Shown here: positions 62,818-64,000 of the stretch, in pieces | Numbering within the stretch: the stretch's first letter is position 1 | Layout of the letters: every line of letters begins with the position of its first letter | NCBI GenBank assembly: GCA_963813525.1 | Contig: CAWEZI010000002.1 | Span: forward strand, 310,001-374,000 | Source of the DNA: Bog-756 sp963813525 | GTDB lineage: Bacteria; Actinomycetota; Acidimicrobiia; Acidimicrobiales; RAAP-2 | Direction of reading: 5' to 3' | Length of the DNA stretch: 64,000 bases | Position numbers and translations under genes: made by a program | Notes under the pieces: model-generated | Databases searched by the model: none | Told to the model about the DNA's origin: nothing | The model's input: only the letters and a program-made list of their open reading frames with translations

Positions 62818-63408
62818 GTGAGGCGTAACAAGGCCACCCGTTCAGCTTCTGCGGTACAGCCACCAGAGAACCAGTTCAGCGTGCTTTTCGACCGGCACGC
62901 TCAGGCTGTCTATTCGTTCTGTGCCCGTCGAGTGGGCGACCTGACCCTGGCTGAAGACCTCACGAGCATCACCTTCTTGGAAGCGTGGCGGCTTCGAGCC
63001 CGAATGCCATTGGAACAAGATGGTGGTGGCCTCCCCTGGCTCCTCGGCATCGCGAACAACGTCGTGCGCAACGCCAGGCGTGGTCAGCGCCGATATCGGG
63101 CTGTCTTGAATCGGCTTCCTAGCCCGTCCATCGTTCCACCGGCAGAAGATCAAGCTGTGGCTCTAGCTGCGACGGAAAGTGGGCTGCGAGACGCTCTCGT
63201 GGCCATTTCGGCGCTCTCCGAAGGGGAGAAGGAGGTAGTCATGTTGATCTTGTGGAGTGGTCTGTCCTACGACGAAGCGGCTACTGCGCTACGGATACCG
63301 CTTGGCACCGTTCAATCGCGCCTCTCACGCGCCAGGTCCAAGCTCCAAATCGCTCTTGATGAAACCACCGATGACACCACTCACCCCGTCCTCAAGGAGT
63401 CCCTATGA
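62818..63408 (+). CDS. RNA polymerase sigma factor, ECF type
   Basis: 196 residues from GTG 62818. Region 2 is FSVLFDRHAQAVYSFCARRV, DLTLAEDLTSITFLEAWRLR (core binding and -10 recognition). Region 4 is ALSEGEKEVVMLILWSGLSY, DEAATALRIPLGTVQSRLSR, the -35 HTH. It overlaps the next gene by 4 bases (ATGA), and that gene encodes a single-pass membrane protein, the usual arrangement for an ECF factor with its anti-sigma or regulator. The signal and regulon are unknown; no matching promoter pair was identified here. Confidence 0.92.
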   Translation: MRRNKATRSASAVQPPENQFSVLFDRHAQAVYSFCARRVGDLTLAEDLTSITFLEAWRLRARMPLEQDGGGLPWLLGIANNVVRNARRGQRRYRAVLNRLPSPSIVPPAEDQAVALAATESGLRDALVAISALSEGEKEVVMLILWSGLSYDEAATALRIPLGTVQSRLSRARSKLQIALDETTDDTTHPVLKESL

Positions 63409-64000
63409 TCGACTTGAAGCCCGCACCCGTGCCCGTGCTCAGCGAGGATTGGATCGTTTCACACCGATCGGCGCTCCTCGAGACTATCGGTGAGGAGCGC
63501 CACCACAGACCTGCGAAATGGATGGTTCTCGGCAGTATGACCGTTGCCGTCGCAGCCTCGGTGTCCGCACTTCTCCTTGCTGGAGGAAGCGGACAAGTCC
63601 CCGCCACCCGTGTCGCCGAGAGGACCCCCCAGGCTGCCTTCCTCGGGTGGTCGGCATTCCCGACGAAACCGGCCAACGGACAGCTGACTGCAGCGGACTC
63701 ATCCTGCCGATCGTCTGTAGTGCAGCTCCCTCCCATCAACAAGACCACCGTTGGCGTTTCGCTCGTTCCTGAGCTTAACGATGTACGGGGCCCATTCACG
63801 GTCACTGTGTTTGGCAACGGCACGCAGAACGAGGCGCTGTGCATGTCCGCTTCAAACGCCTCGTCATCGGCGATTCGGTGGTTTGCTACCTCAGGTACGT
63901 CCCCGAGCCCAGGCACGATCGCCGTTGACCAAGTCAGCTATGGGGCCCGGAGCGGCCAGACCTACACACTGGTCGTCGGTCGGATCGGGTCCGGCGTGAC
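63405..64000 (+). CDS. Single-pass membrane protein, putative anti-sigma partner (cut by window edge)
   Basis: ATG 63405 overlaps the sigma-factor stop; the frame is open to the window edge, giving 198 residues. The first 45 residues are cytoplasmic and charged (SHRSALLETIGEERHHRPAK), then one membrane helix (MVLGSMTVAVAASVSALLLA), then a long outside part with paired cysteines (DSSCRSS, EALCMSA) and beta-rich sequence. No zinc-binding anti-sigma motif (H-x3-C-x2-C) is visible, so it may be a CU044-type sigma-associated protein rather than a classical ZAS anti-sigma factor. Coupling to the sigma gene strongly suggests a joint function. Confidence 0.8.
   Translation, partial: MIDLKPAPVPVLSEDWIVSHRSALLETIGEERHHRPAKWMVLGSMTVAVAASVSALLLAGGSGQVPATRVAERTPQAAFLGWSAFPTKPANGQLTAADSSCRSSVVQLPPINKTTVGVSLVPELNDVRGPFTVTVFGNGTQNEALCMSASNASSSAIRWFATSGTSPSPGTIAVDQVSYGARSGQTYTLVVGRIGSGV

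Overview
The window looks like a high-GC actinobacterial chromosome segment. GC-rich codon use, GTG starts, Tat and Sec export signals, and many actinobacterial-type families (DUF1214, DUF2505, DUF1330, TetR, SDR, sulfotransferase) support this. Two secreted proteins with C-[VW]-A-V-G repeats and 41-42-residue SDGGVFxF repeats recall uncultured Acidimicrobiia; that placement is inference. I saw no rRNA, tRNA or CRISPR array.

Layout. 1-5.3 kb: a partial coiled-coil cell-wall-type secreted protein, a small acidic protein, a secreted repeat protein and a Tat-exported phosphoesterase broken by about eight frame changes. 5.4-9.3 kb: DUF1214 protein, SDR, sulfotransferase and a conserved hypothetical. 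9.4-17 kb: a second secreted repeat protein, a D-threonine-aldolase-like enzyme and a very long secreted beta-helix/YVTN/PKD/IPT protein split by one frameshift. 17-33 kb: ordinary metabolic and regulatory genes: a leaderless ArsR-SRPBCC pair, a two-component system, crotonase, HAD phosphatase, dienelactone hydrolase, GH5 glycosidase, MDR reductase, VOC protein, alpha/beta hydrolase, sulfatase, and TetR divergent from an SRPBCC-cupin pair.

33-48 kb is accessory: an IS481 remnant, a DyP peroxidase, a 1612-residue secreted protein made of near-identical 402-bp and 420-bp repeats plus FnIII and LamG domains, and a decayed Rhs/YD-repeat polymorphic-toxin-like locus. 47.7-64 kb mixes a dead IS3 element, a thioesterase, a methyltransferase divergent from TetR, a CIRCE-controlled Hsp20, an SDR-DUF1330 operon with a heptanucleotide repeat in its leader, a broken SDR divergent from TetR, a broken PPOX protein, a second sulfatase, an IS110-family element with a structured 5' non-coding region (candidate bridge RNA), and an ECF sigma factor with a membrane partner running off the right edge.

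The most unusual signal is a dispersed intergenic repeat between 48.9 and 61.2 kb. Three copies (51.6, 57.9 and 60.9 kb) carry three GTTCGAAC-cored boxes at nearly fixed spacing (about 106 then 115-118 bp), with a small hairpin before the middle box. A fourth copy is truncated beside the IS3 end, and a single orphan box sits at 54.4 kb. I do not recognise this element. Frameshifts are concentrated in a few genes (phosphoesterase, Rhs, IS elements, one SDR, PPOX) while very long ORFs elsewhere are clean, so both genuine decay and local sequence error must be considered.
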